Shown here: positions 1 through 8,837 of the stretch, one piece after another | Layout of the letters: each line of letters begins with the position of its first letter | Position numbering within the stretch: position 1 is the stretch's first letter | The notes under the pieces: model-generated | Databases searched by the model: none | Seen by the model: only the letters and a program-made list of their open reading frames with translations | Told to the model about the DNA's origin: nothing | Assembly (NCBI RefSeq): GCF_030819175.1 | Contig: NZ_JAUTBJ010000002.1 | Location: 692,001-756,000, forward strand | Origin: Sphingomonas sp. SORGH_AS_0879 | GTDB lineage: Bacteria > Pseudomonadota > Alphaproteobacteria > Sphingomonadales > Sphingomonadaceae | DNA length: 64,000 bases | Direction of reading: 5' to 3' | Position numbers and translations under genes: made by a program

Positions 1-101
1 AGCGTCGTGGTGATGACCGGCACCATCAGGCTGGTCCACACGGTCCGCCGGAACCGCGCCATTTCGAAGCGATAGATCGCCCATATGCCATGCAGGTTCA
101 T
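1..101 (-). CDS. ABC-2 type transporter permease, N-terminal fragment
   Basis: Only the first 33 codons lie in the window; the rest runs off the left edge. The peptide begins [17 protein letters not shown] and continues RRTVWTSL, the usual cytoplasmic amphipathic start of an ABC-2 exporter permease before its first membrane helix. Its start codon overlaps the stop codon of the upstream ATPase gene as ATGA (98-101), so the two are translationally coupled and should form one exporter. Substrate unknown. The call rests mainly on this coupling and is an inference. Confidence 0.7.
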   Translation of the reverse strand, partial: MNLHGIWAIYRFEMARFRRTVWTSLMVPVITTT

Positions 102-1030
102 GCCCGAGTCCCCTCGACCAGATCGACGAAGATATCCTCCAGCGAGGATTTATAGGTTTCCAGATCGTGGAAGCCGATCCCCAACTCGCCCAGCTTGCGC
201 AACAGCGAGGGGATGCCGGTATGCTCGGCGCGGGCATCGAAGATGTAGCGCAGCCTTTTGCCCTCATCCTCCAGCGCCAGGTTCCATTCGGCCAGTTCCG
301 CCGGGATCACCGCCATCGGCTCGGCGAGGGTCAGCACCATTTCGCGCTTGCCAAGCTTCTTCATCATCTCCGCCTTCTCCTCGACCAGGAGGAGTTGGCC
401 CTTGGCGATCACGCCCACCCGGTCGGCCATTTCCTCGGCCTCCTCGATATAATGGGTGGTCAGGATGATGGTGACGCCGCGCTCCCGCAAGCGGTGGACC
501 AGCTTCCACATGTCGCGGCGCAATTCGACATCGACGCCCGCCGTCGGTTCGTCGAGGAAGAGCAAATCGGGTTCGTGGGCCAGCGCCTTGGCGATCAGCA
601 CCCGGCGCTTCATGCCGCCGGACAATTCCATCAGCTTGGCATGGCGCTTGTCCCATAGCGACAGGTCGCGCAGCACCTGTTCGACATAGGCCGGATCGGG
701 CGCGCGGCCGAACAGGCCCCGGCTGAAATTCACCGTGTCGATGACCCGCTCGAACATGTCGACCGACAGTTCCTGCGGCACCAGCCCGATCTTTCGCCGC
801 GCGCCCTTATAGTCGCGCAGGGCGTCATGGCCATCGACCCGGATCGCGCCCGCCGACGGGGTCACGATCCCGCAGACGATCGAGATGAGCGTCGTCTTGC
901 CCGCCCCATTGGGGCCGAGCAGCGCGAAAATCTCGCCGCGCCGGATGGTCAGGTCGACCGGCTGGAGCGCGGTGACCCCGCTCTTATAGGTCTTGGTCAC
1001 GCCCTCGACGGACAGGATCGGGTCGGTCAT
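98..1030 (-). CDS. ABC-2 type exporter ATP-binding protein (YadG-like)
   Basis: 310-residue nucleotide-binding subunit of an ABC exporter, acting on the cytoplasmic face of the inner membrane. Walker [10 protein letters not shown] is at residues 39-47, the ABC signature LSGGM at 136-140 and Walker B LLFLDEPT at 156-163, followed by the switch histidine in [11 protein letters not shown]. About 80 C-terminal residues follow the ATPase core, as in YadG/CcmA-type ATPases. The permease gene follows with ATGA overlap. A DsbA-like gene lies 33 bp upstream on the same strand, so the exporter may be cotranscribed with the envelope-quality genes before it. Family call is firm; substrate cannot be read from the sequence. 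Confidence 0.93.
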   Translation of the reverse strand: MTDPILSVEGVTKTYKSGVTALQPVDLTIRRGEIFALLGPNGAGKTTLISIVCGIVTPSAGAIRVDGHDALRDYKGARRKIGLVPQELSVDMFERVIDTVNFSRGLFGRAPDPAYVEQVLRDLSLWDKRHAKLMELSGGMKRRVLIAKALAHEPDLLFLDEPTAGVDVELRRDMWKLVHRLRERGVTIILTTHYIEEAEEMADRVGVIAKGQLLLVEEKAEMMKKLGKREMVLTLAEPMAVIPAELAEWNLALEDEGKRLRYIFDARAEHTGIPSLLRKLGELGIGFHDLETYKSSLEDIFVDLVEGTRA

Positions 1031-1063
1031 GCGGCAGTTCCCCGTTGGAAGACCGCCGCCTTA

Positions 1064-1771
1064 TCAAGTGTTTCGTGCAGCGGCGATGGCCTTTTGCAAC
1101 TCTTCGACCGGCAGCGCGCCCGACAATATGCGATTGCCGACGATCCAACTCGGCGTGCCGGTCAGGCCCAGCCGCCCCGCGGCTTCCAGATTGCGCGCGA
1201 TCTCGGCATCCGCCTGGGGCTGGAACGCCGCCATCCGGCTCGCATCGACCCCGGCCTTGGCGGCGGCGGCGGCGATGGTCGCGTCACTGACCGGCCCGCC
1301 CGCATAAAGGGCATCGTGGAAGGCGGCGAACTTGCCCTGCGATGCGGCGAGCAGGCTCATCCGCGCCGCCGCCTTGCTCGACGGGGCGAGGATCGGCAGT
1401 TCGCGATAGACGATGCGCAGCTTCGGGTCGGCCTGGGTCAGTTGCTTGAGCAAAGGCAGGCTGGCCCGGCAATAGCCGCAATTATAGTCGTAGAACTCGA
1501 CCAGCGTGACATCGCCTTTCGGATTGCCGGTAAAGGCATTGCCGAACGGCTTGGTCAGGTCGCCGCCGATCGCCGCCACCGCCTTGCCTTGCTCGCGGTC
1601 CTGAAGCCGCTGCATCGCCTCCGGGATCACTTCCGGATGGTCGAGCAGATAGGCGCGGACGCTGTCGCCCGATGCGCCGCCATGCGCGATCAGCGGCGCC
1701 AGGGCCAGCGCGGTGCCGCCGCCGACCAGACCACCCACGACCGCGACGGCGGCCAAAGTCTTCACGCTCAT
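1064..1771 (-). CDS. DsbA/Com1-like thioredoxin-fold oxidoreductase
   Basis: 235-residue periplasmic thiol oxidoreductase. The chosen start (MSVKTLAAV) gives an N-terminal hydrophobic export segment at residues 5-30 and overlaps the stop of the upstream protease gene as ATGA (1768-1771). A CGYC redox pair sits at residues 98-101 within EFYDYNCGYC, typical of DsbA/Com1-like proteins, and TGTPSWIVG near the C-terminus holds the cis-proline loop. Family members oxidise or isomerise disulfides in exported proteins. Coupling to an M48 periplasmic protease suggests a shared envelope protein-quality role (inference). Confidence 0.9.
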   Translation of the reverse strand: MSVKTLAAVAVVGGLVGGGTALALAPLIAHGGASGDSVRAYLLDHPEVIPEAMQRLQDREQGKAVAAIGGDLTKPFGNAFTGNPKGDVTLVEFYDYNCGYCRASLPLLKQLTQADPKLRIVYRELPILAPSSKAAARMSLLAASQGKFAAFHDALYAGGPVSDATIAAAAAKAGVDASRMAAFQPQADAEIARNLEAAGRLGLTGTPSWIVGNRILSGALPVEELQKAIAAARNT

Positions 1772-3117
1772 CGGCGACGCTTCTTCTTGGTGCTGGCGGC
1801 GGCGTCGGCAGAGGTCATGGCGATATCCTGCGCCCGAATCCATTCGGACGTGTTGGGGGTGAGATTGGCGAGCGCATAGCGGGCGCTCTGGATGGCGGTG
1901 CGCGTGTCACCCATCATGCTCGCCCGTTCGGCGGTGGCGAGCGCGGCGCGCGGCGTGTCGCCCATCTGTTCATAGGCAGTGCCCAACTGCACCCAGGCGA
2001 AGGGATTGTCCTCGTCGCGCTGGACCGCGACCTTCAGCACCTTCACCGCCTCGGGCAGGTTGCGCTTGTCCTCGGTCGCGATCAGCGCATGGCCGAAGGT
2101 GGTGGCGATCAGCGCGTTCTGGCCCGATCCCATGGTCGCGGCGCGCAAGGGGGCCAGCGCCTCTTGCGGCTTGCCCGATTCCAGCAGGATCTGCCCCTGG
2201 ATTTCCTGGAAATAGGGGTCATGGGGATCCTTGGCGATCAGCGCATCGGCCTCCGCCTCGGCTTTGTCGGGATAGGCGGCCTTGTGATAGGCATAGGCGC
2301 GGGCGTAATGGGCATAGACCGACTGGTCGCTGTCGGGATATTTCTGAAGCGTCGTCTCGGGCGGCGAGACATAGCCGAACAGCTTGGCCTTCACCCGCAG
2401 GAAGCGTTCCTGCAATTTGGGATCGACCGGCGTGTTCCAGGCGGGCGAGGCCTTCAGATCGTCGGTCAGCGCCTGGATACGGGTGGACGACAGCGGGTGG
2501 GTCTGCGCGAAGGGATCGATGTTGACGTAACCATAGCGATATTGCTGGTTCTGCAACTTCTTGAAGAAGCTGAGCATCCCCTTGCCGGTCACGCCCGATG
2601 TGGTGAGGTAGCGGGCGCCCGCCGCGTCCGCCGCCGATTCCTGGTTGCGGCTGAACGCCAGCACCTGGCCCATCGCGGCCTGCTGCCCCGCCGCCATGAC
2701 GCCCATGCCTGCCGCGCCCCCGCCCATCGCGACCGCGGCCAGGCCCAGCACCATCGACAGAAGCTGCATCTTCATCGCGGGCTTCATCGCCTGTTCGCTC
2801 AGGATCACATGGCCGTCGGCGATATGGCCCAGCTCGTGCGCGACGACGCCCTGCACCTCGTTCACATTGTCCGCCGCCTGAAGCAGCCCCGAATGGACAT
2901 AGACGATCTGCCCGCCCGCCACGAAGGCGTTGATCGAATCGTCGTTGATCAAGACGATCTTCACGTCGCGCGGGGAAAGGCCGGCGGCCTTGATCATCGG
3001 CGCGGACATGTCGGCGAACAGTGATTCGGTCTCGGCATCGCGAAGGATCGACTGCGCGGCGGCGGGTTGCGCCCAGAGCAGGATCGTGGCGGTGAAGGCG
3101 GCGATCAGTCGCTTCAT
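1768..3117 (-). CDS. M48 family periplasmic metalloprotease with TPR repeats (BepA/YfgC-like)
   Basis: 449-residue zinc protease. The start at MKRLIAAFT was chosen because it gives a clean signal peptide (cleavage near AQPAAAQS, residues 18-23). The zinc motif HELGH is at residues 94-98, with the third ligand expected in the ESAADAAGARYL segment. The C-terminal half carries TPR-like helical repeats rich in Ala/Leu. BepA in E. coli degrades or assists stalled LptD and BAM substrates; the same role is plausible here. The end KKKRRR is strongly basic. Its stop codon overlaps the start of the DsbA-like gene. Confidence 0.92.
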   Translation of the reverse strand: MKRLIAAFTATILLWAQPAAAQSILRDAETESLFADMSAPMIKAAGLSPRDVKIVLINDDSINAFVAGGQIVYVHSGLLQAADNVNEVQGVVAHELGHIADGHVILSEQAMKPAMKMQLLSMVLGLAAVAMGGGAAGMGVMAAGQQAAMGQVLAFSRNQESAADAAGARYLTTSGVTGKGMLSFFKKLQNQQYRYGYVNIDPFAQTHPLSSTRIQALTDDLKASPAWNTPVDPKLQERFLRVKAKLFGYVSPPETTLQKYPDSDQSVYAHYARAYAYHKAAYPDKAEAEADALIAKDPHDPYFQEIQGQILLESGKPQEALAPLRAATMGSGQNALIATTFGHALIATEDKRNLPEAVKVLKVAVQRDEDNPFAWVQLGTAYEQMGDTPRAALATAERASMMGDTRTAIQSARYALANLTPNTSEWIRAQDIAMTSADAAASTKKKRRR

Positions 3118-3304
3118 GCTTCCTCTATCGCCGGGTCGGCTTCGGGACACAACCGGCTTTGCAGCCTGGGATGCGATGGACCGGCCTTGCCATTGGCTGG
3201 CTGAACGCGCGGCGAACGAAAGGGTGGCGGGGCGAAGGCGGGACTTTCCTTCAACAAAGGAAAGTACCCCCGCCCATCCCAGAGCTAATCGACATTCCTG
3301 CCAT

Positions 3305-3508
3305 TTCCTCTTCCCTCGCCCCTGGATAGGGGAGAGGGTTAGCGGAGCTTGCCAGCCTGCTGGCTAGCGCAGCTTGGGTGAGGGGTCGAGTGAGCCAAAG
3401 GCTCGCGCGCTCTTCGAGCGCAGCGCCCGCACCCAGCTCCGACTAAGCCTTTGCTTTCGCAAAGACCAAGTCCTCTCCCCCTCTATGTGGGGCGAGGGAG
3501 AAGAAGGG
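3305..3508. repeat. Intergenic palindromic repeat element
   Basis: The 476-bp gap 3118-3593 holds no convincing gene. At 3308-3322 the sequence TCCTCTTCCCTCGCCCC begins an element whose inverted counterpart, GGGGCGAGGGAGAAGA, ends near 3505. Smaller hairpins lie inside (for example around CCAGCCTGCTGGCTAGC and the GCGCTCTTCGAGCGC segment). It resembles the C/T-rich intergenic palindromes at 47651-47817 and 56917-57431 in style but is not the same sequence. No open frame with normal codon use crosses it. Confidence 0.55.
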
Positions 3509-3537
3509 CGTATCTGAATGCCGATCCGGCCCAACGA

Positions 3538-3574
3538 AAAACGCCCTCCTTCCGCTGGGGAAGGAGGGCGTTTC
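3538..3574 (-). terminator. Rho-independent terminator downstream of rne
   Basis: A perfect inverted repeat, AAACGCCCTCCTT (3539-3551) against AAGGAGGGCGTTT (3561-3573), ends in T/A tracts on both strands. It sits 20 bp past the rne stop codon, so it should terminate rne on the minus strand; its symmetry would let it work in both directions. Confidence 0.85.
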
Positions 3575-3593
3575 GCGTTGACGCTATGGGCGA

Positions 3594-6245
3594 TCAGGCG
3601 CCGAAGGTGCGCTGCCACCAGCCGCGGCGCGGGGCTTCGCTGGTGGAGCCTTCTGCCTCCGCCGGTTCGGCCGCCGGAGCGGGTTCCGCCTCGACCGTGG
3701 GCGCTTCTTCCGTCATCGGCTCGGCGACTGCCTTGGGCGCGGGCTTCTTGCGGACGCGCTTGGGCTTGGCCGGGGCTTCCGCTTCGGCTTCGGCCACGGG
3801 TGCGGCTTCTTCGGCGACCGGCTCGGCGGCTGCCTTGGGCGCGGCCTTCTTGCGGACGCGCTTGGGCTTGGCGGGGGCTTCCGCCTCGGCCTCGACCAGC
3901 GGCGCGGCTGGCTCGGCCACCGGAGCTTCCACCGGCGTCTCGACCGCCTCGGTCACGACCGGAGCGGCCTTGCGAGCGCGCGGGCGGCGGCGGGTCTTGG
4001 GAGCGTCGGTCGCTTCCGCCTCGGCCACCGCGAGCGGCGTCGTCACCGGCGCGGCATCGCCCGCCTCGATCGGCTCCTCGATGGACAGCGGGGCTTCGAC
4101 GGCGTCATCGTCGCCATCCACCTCGGTCGAAGCCTCACCGGCTTCCACCGCACCACCGTCCTGGCGGCGACCGCCACGACGACCGCGACGGCCACGGCGA
4201 CGGCGGCCACCTTCGCGGGGTTCGCCCGCTTCGGCCTCACTCGCCTCGACCGGCTCGGCGGCGTCTTCCTCGCCTTCGTCTGTCTCGTCGGGTTCGGCGT
4301 CCTCGCCGCTCTCGGCCTCCTCGCCCTCTACGGCGTCCTCGGCCCCGCCACGGTTGCGACGACCACGACGACGGCGACGGCGCTTGCGGCCACCGCCTTC
4401 GCCCTCTTCACGCGGCTCGCGAGGCGCGGCGGCTTCGGTCGATTCCTCCTCGACCTCTTCCTCTTCTTCCTCCTCGACCTCGTCGATCAGATCGTCCTCA
4501 TCCTCCTCGACGGGCAGGAGCGTGTCGATCTTGGGCGCATAGGCAGGCGGCGGGCCCGAGGCCTCGACCGTCATGCGCGCCCCCTCTTCCTCGCGGTCCG
4601 GGAGGATTTCGACCGTCACGCCATAGCGATCCTCGATCTCGGCGATATCGGCGCGCTTGCGGTTGAGGACATAGATGGCCGCTTCCTGGCTGGCACGCAG
4701 CGTCAGGATCGAGCCGCGACCGCGCGCGGCCTCGTCCTCGATCAGACGCAGCGCCGACAGGCCCGACGACGAGGCGGTGCGGACCAGGCCGGTGCCCTCG
4801 CAATGCGGGCAGGGGCGGGTGCTCGCCTCCAGCACGCCGGTGCGCAGCCGCTGGCGGCTCATTTCCATCAGCCCGAAGGACGAGATACGGCCGACCTGGA
4901 TGCGGGCGCGATCGTTCTTCAACGCCTCCTTCATCGCCTTCTCGACCTTCCGGACATTGGAGTTGTTGTCCATGTCGATGAAGTCGATGACGACGAGGCC
5001 CGCCATGTCGCGCAGACGCAACTGGCGCGCGATCTCCTGCGCGGCTTCCAGATTGGTCGCGGTCGCCGTCTGCTCGATATTATGCTCGCGGGTCGACCTC
5101 CCCGAGTTGATGTCGATCGACACCAGAGCCTCGGTCGGGTTGATGACGAGGTAGCCGCCCGACTTCAACTGCACGACCGGATTGTACATCGCGGCAAGCT
5201 GGTCCTCGACATGCGCGCGCTGGAACAGCGGGACCGCATCGGCATATTGCTTCACCCGGCGGGCATGGGCGGGCATGAGCAGCCGCATGAAGTCCTTCGC
5301 CTGGCGATAGCCTTCCTCGCCCTCGACGATCACTTCCTCGATCTCGCGATTATAGATGTCGCGGATCGCGCGCTTGATCAGATCGCTGTCGCCATAGATC
5401 AGTGCGGGGGCCGAGGAGTGCAGCGTCTTTTCGCGAATCCCGTCCCACAGGCGCGCCAGATAGTCGAAGTCGCGCTTGATCTCGGTCTTGGTGCGCTGAA
5501 GGCCCGCCGTGCGGACGATGCAGCCCATGGTCGAGGGCAAGGCCATGTCCGCCATGATCGACTTCAACCGCTTGCGATCGGCGGCGTTGGAAATCTTCCG
5601 GCTGATCCCGCCGCCATGCGACGTGTTGGGCATCAGTACGCAGTAACGGCCGGCCAGCGACAGGTACGTGGTCAGCGCCGCGCCCTTGTTGCCGCGCTCT
5701 TCCTTGACGATCTGGACCAGCAGCACCTGGCGGCGATGGATGACGTCCTGGATCTTGTAGCGACGGCGCAGATTCTGGCGACGCTGGCGCAGAGCCTCGA
5801 CCTGGTCGTCGTTGACGGTCGACTTCTTCGGGCGCGGGGCGGCGTCGCCATCCTCGTCGTCGTGATGGTCGTCGGCGTGGTCGTCATAGCCTTCGCCGTC
5901 ATGATCCTCGTCATCCTCGGCGTCGAGTTCGGCGCGCAGCGCGGCCTCTTCGGCGGCATGCTCGGCCTCTTCGCGGAGCAGGGCCTCGCGATCCTCCTTG
6001 GGGATCTGGTAATAGTCGGGGTGGATTTCCGAAAAGGCCAGGAAGCCGTGACGGTTGCCGCCGTAATCGACGAACGCCGCCTGCAACGACGGTTCGACCC
6101 GGGTCACCTTGGCGAGGTAGATATTGCCCTTGAGCTGCTTGCGCTCGGCCGATTCGAAGTCGAATTCCTCGATCCGGTTACCCTTGACGACGGCCACGCG
6201 GGTTTCTTCCCGGTGGCGTGCGTCGATCAGCATACGCGTGGTCAT
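3594..6245 (-). CDS. rne: Ribonuclease E
   Basis: 883-residue endoribonuclease, central to mRNA decay and rRNA/tRNA processing and scaffold of the degradosome. The start MTTRMLIDAR was chosen because it is preceded by GGAG at a good distance and matches the family N-terminus. Catalytic DNase-like residues are in DINSG and DFIDM, and the Zn-link is CPHC. The S1 domain (about 35-215) is interrupted by an insert (about 86-150) very rich in Asp, Glu and His (DDHADDHHDDEDGD), as in other alphaproteobacterial RNase E proteins. The C-terminal third is low-complexity: acidic stretch, Arg-rich RNA-binding patches (RKRRRRRRGRRN) and two near-identical copies of AEAPAKPKRVRKK. It ends PRRGWWQRTFGA, a possible partner-binding tail. 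Confidence 0.97.
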   Translation of the reverse strand: MTTRMLIDARHREETRVAVVKGNRIEEFDFESAERKQLKGNIYLAKVTRVEPSLQAAFVDYGGNRHGFLAFSEIHPDYYQIPKEDREALLREEAEHAAEEAALRAELDAEDDEDHDGEGYDDHADDHHDDEDGDAAPRPKKSTVNDDQVEALRQRRQNLRRRYKIQDVIHRRQVLLVQIVKEERGNKGAALTTYLSLAGRYCVLMPNTSHGGGISRKISNAADRKRLKSIMADMALPSTMGCIVRTAGLQRTKTEIKRDFDYLARLWDGIREKTLHSSAPALIYGDSDLIKRAIRDIYNREIEEVIVEGEEGYRQAKDFMRLLMPAHARRVKQYADAVPLFQRAHVEDQLAAMYNPVVQLKSGGYLVINPTEALVSIDINSGRSTREHNIEQTATATNLEAAQEIARQLRLRDMAGLVVIDFIDMDNNSNVRKVEKAMKEALKNDRARIQVGRISSFGLMEMSRQRLRTGVLEASTRPCPHCEGTGLVRTASSSGLSALRLIEDEAARGRGSILTLRASQEAAIYVLNRKRADIAEIEDRYGVTVEILPDREEEGARMTVEASGPPPAYAPKIDTLLPVEEDEDDLIDEVEEEEEEEVEEESTEAAAPREPREEGEGGGRKRRRRRRGRRNRGGAEDAVEGEEAESGEDAEPDETDEGEEDAAEPVEASEAEAGEPREGGRRRRGRRGRRGGRRQDGGAVEAGEASTEVDGDDDAVEAPLSIEEPIEAGDAAPVTTPLAVAEAEATDAPKTRRRPRARKAAPVVTEAVETPVEAPVAEPAAPLVEAEAEAPAKPKRVRKKAAPKAAAEPVAEEAAPVAEAEAEAPAKPKRVRKKPAPKAVAEPMTEEAPTVEAEPAPAAEPAEAEGSTSEAPRRGWWQRTFGA

Positions 6246-6561
6246 TATGAAGTCTCCACGCGCGCGTCGGGCCCTGTGGCAGCCGTCGCGCGCGGTAAAT
6301 AGGGGCGGCGGCGCGGGGCGCCGGTCCGCTGGAAAGAACGGATGTCGTGTCGGCCACAGCCGCAGCACCGGCAACGGGGCCGGTGCGGACCCACGACACC
6401 GCGATCCCACCGGCAAAGGCCGGTCGGTCTGCGGGGTGGATCATATGCGTCATGCGAGCGTCAACCTGGTTGGTCCGGGCGCGAAAAACTCTCGCCGTCC
6501 CGAGCCTTTGGGAGATGGCCCCGTCCCGATCGTTTGGGAGAGGTGATCGAGGCCGGGGTCC
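6246..6561 (-). promoter_or_regulatory. Long structured 5' leader of rne
   Basis: The 487-bp gap between rne and the divergent amidase gene holds no gene. If the promoter at 6568-6596 is right, the rne mRNA has a leader of about 315 nt. On the minus strand it contains two tandem copies of a small stem-loop, TCCCAAACGATCGGGA and TCCCAAAGGCTCGGGA (repeat units 6522-6541 and 6496-6515), then ACCGGC/GCCGGT (6409-6424) and an 8-bp stem GCACCGGC/GCCGGTGC (6365-6386). E. coli rne is autoregulated through hairpins in a long leader; a similar role here is an inference from length and structure. Confidence 0.45.
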
Positions 6562-6567
6562 GCCGGA

Positions 6568-6596
6568 TAGCTAGCATCATCGGAACGTTTGCGCAA
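6568..6596 (-). promoter_or_regulatory. Candidate rne promoter
   Basis: On the minus strand TTGCGC (6596-6591) is followed after exactly 17 nt by TAGCTA (6573-6568), a fair match to a housekeeping sigma-70 promoter. Transcription would start near 6561. Found by eye only. Confidence 0.35.
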
Positions 6597-6732
6597 CAGG
6601 CGGAAATCTGCCGATTTCGGCGGCAGAAAAATGCCGAATTGCCGGTTAACCAATAGTTGAAAGGCCCTCGACAGGGGCCGTCGCCTAGACCCGCCATGTC
6701 GATCCCCGGATCGCCAAAAAGGGTTTGAGGTG

Positions 6733-7968
6733 ATGGCTTTTCGCTGGACCAGCGGCAGGCGGGCGCGGCATGTACGCCGGGTCGTGTTGATGCTGTTCGC
6801 TTTTCTGTTCGGGCTCCTCGCGCCTGGCGGCGCCTGGGCCGCCACGGTTCAGAAGATCATCGTGCGCGGCGCGCAGGTGATCATCCGATTCGATTCGCCG
6901 GTGAAGCGCGCGCGCAGTGTCATGCTGGGCGAGCAGCGTCGCGTGGCGATCGACGTGACCGGCGCGACGCCCGGCGCGGCGACGATCCGCGACGGCGCGG
7001 TGCGCAGCCTGAGCCAGCGCCGAATCGCACCCGGCATCACCCGCCTGACCTTCGAACTGGCGCAGGATGCGGTGATCTTCGACGGCGGGTTCGACGATGA
7101 CGGACGGCAATTGTCGCTGACGCTCAAGCCGCTGAACAAGGGCTTCACCCAGGCGAGTTTCGCGGGCGGGCTCGACTTCTTCCCGTTCCATTTCCAGCGC
7201 AAGCCCGCCTACACCCTGACCGTCCCGGTGCCGAGCCCGTCGCGCAACCTGCCCCTGCCGCGCGTGCGGGGCGCGGACAATCGCCCGCTGGTGGTGATCG
7301 ATGCGGGGCATGGCGGGGTCGATCCCGGCGCGATCAACCCGCAGACCGGCCTGCGCGAAAAGGACCTGACGCTCGCCATCGCCAAGGCGATTCGCGACAC
7401 GCTGGTCGCCAGCGGGCGGGTCCGCGCCGCGCTGACCCGCGAGGACGACCGCTATATTCTCCACCGCGAGCGTTACGGCATCGCGCGGCGGCTCCATGCC
7501 GACCTGTTCATCTCGATCCATTGCGACAGCGCGGGCGCGGGCGAGGCGCGCGGGGCCACCGCCTATACCCTGTCCGACGTCGCCTCCGACAAGGAAGCCG
7601 CGCGGCTGGCCGCGCGCGAGAACAAGGCGGACGTGATCGCGGGCGTCGACCTGGGCGGGAACAGCGACGTCTCCTCGATCCTGATCGACCTGACCCAGCG
7701 CGAGACGATGAACGCCTCGGCCAGCTTCGCCCGTCTGCTGGGCCGTGAGGCGAAGCCGCTGATCCCGGTCAAGCCGACCTTCCACCGCATGGCCTCGCTG
7801 ATGGTGCTGAAGGCCCCCGACATGCCGTCGATCCTGTTCGAGACGGGCTATATCTCGAACATGCAGGACGCGGCGTTCCTCGACAGCAAGGACGGACAGG
7901 ACCGGATAGCCAAGGCGGTATTGCAGGCCGTGGAGGTGCACTTCGCGCGGCGGATGGCGGCGCGGTAG
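6733..7968 (+). CDS. N-acetylmuramoyl-L-alanine amidase (AmiC type)
   Basis: 411-residue exported peptidoglycan amidase that cleaves the bond between MurNAc and the stem peptide, usually at division septa. An ATG at 6733 (preceded directly by GTG) begins a basic stretch (RRARHVRR) and a signal peptide ending GGAWAA near residue 37. Residues about 40-130 form the AMIN domain that targets such amidases to the septum. The catalytic Amidase_3 domain starts at VVIDAGHGG (about 188) and has the zinc ligands in GHGG, LREKDLT and SIHCDS, and the catalytic Glu in FETGY. In related genomes the PBP1A gene follows directly; here two genes intervene. Confidence 0.93.
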   Translation: MAFRWTSGRRARHVRRVVLMLFAFLFGLLAPGGAWAATVQKIIVRGAQVIIRFDSPVKRARSVMLGEQRRVAIDVTGATPGAATIRDGAVRSLSQRRIAPGITRLTFELAQDAVIFDGGFDDDGRQLSLTLKPLNKGFTQASFAGGLDFFPFHFQRKPAYTLTVPVPSPSRNLPLPRVRGADNRPLVVIDAGHGGVDPGAINPQTGLREKDLTLAIAKAIRDTLVASGRVRAALTREDDRYILHRERYGIARRLHADLFISIHCDSAGAGEARGATAYTLSDVASDKEAARLAARENKADVIAGVDLGGNSDVSSILIDLTQRETMNASASFARLLGREAKPLIPVKPTFHRMASLMVLKAPDMPSILFETGYISNMQDAAFLDSKDGQDRIAKAVLQAVEVHFARRMAAR

Positions 7969-8208
7969 GGTGGGGGCGACCTCTCCCGTTTCTGCGTCTC
8001 CATTGGGGAGCGAGAAGGTGCAATCGGGAACGGATTTCGGGAAAGTCGCGCTGCGATCGGCTTGCGGAGTGACCTGCAAAGTTCAATCCTTCCACTGAGC
8101 CTTTCCAATCGGGAACAGGCGGCGGTGTAGCGCCTGATCTAATCTCTCTCGACCATTCCAAACGGCAGACGTACTGTGGGCCGACTATTAGAGAGAAGGG
8201 GGCCGTCT

Positions 8209-8733
8209 GTGGGGGCATGGGGCGCGTTGATTATGAGCTTCTTCGGAGCGGTTTTCGCTTCGTTGACGCTATATTGGCAGTGGCACTTGTCCGGGGTCGC
8301 TCTGGCGCTGCCCTTCTTGGTGTTCATCCTGATCGGTTTCGCCGCAAGCTATGTGATCCGTACCCCCGGCGAGGGCATCAAGCCGTCGCCAAAGGAAGAA
8401 CGAGCCATCATGTGGAGTAGCATCGGCGAAGGCGTCGGCCTTTTCCTTGCCGCCAACATCGTCATGAACCTAGATCGGCCTGATCTTCTGTTGCCATCGA
8501 TGGCGCTGGTCGTTGGCCTGCATTTTCTGCCAATCGCTTTCGCTGCTGGCTTTCGCCCGTTCTATGTTCTTGGGACGGCGCTGGTTGTTGCAGCGATTAT
8601 GGGCTTCTTCGTGGGAGCCCCTACAGGCGGTGAGGTGGCCGGGTTTATGGCTGCTGGTGCGCTCTGGCTTGCGTCCGGTATCGCAGTTCGACGCGACTGG
8701 GTGGCAAAGGGGCGAACGGCAGCGACAATCTGA
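8209..8733 (+). CDS. Hypothetical integral membrane protein
   Basis: 174 residues, not recognised. The GTG at 8209 was chosen because GAGAGAAGGGGG (8191-8202) gives a good ribosome-binding site; an upstream GTG at 8176 lacks one. Five or so hydrophobic segments span most of the protein (for example [17 protein letters not shown] and [15 protein letters not shown]), with a short cytoplasmic loop [19 protein letters not shown] composition is visibly richer in A/T and codon use is less GC3-biased than in the neighbours, suggesting recent acquisition. It interrupts the amidase-PBP1A neighbourhood. A helical inner-membrane protein of unknown function. Confidence 0.75.
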   Translation: MGAWGALIMSFFGAVFASLTLYWQWHLSGVALALPFLVFILIGFAASYVIRTPGEGIKPSPKEERAIMWSSIGEGVGLFLAANIVMNLDRPDLLLPSMALVVGLHFLPIAFAAGFRPFYVLGTALVVAAIMGFFVGAPTGGEVAGFMAAGALWLASGIAVRRDWVAKGRTAATI

Positions 8734-8837
8734 CCATTTCCTGCTTTACCATCCTCTTGGGACCGGCCCAGTATCGTGGAGTGCCGGAAGGGCAACGCAT
8801 CTGGTCCCCTCCGCCCGATCGGCGTAAAGGCATGTCG

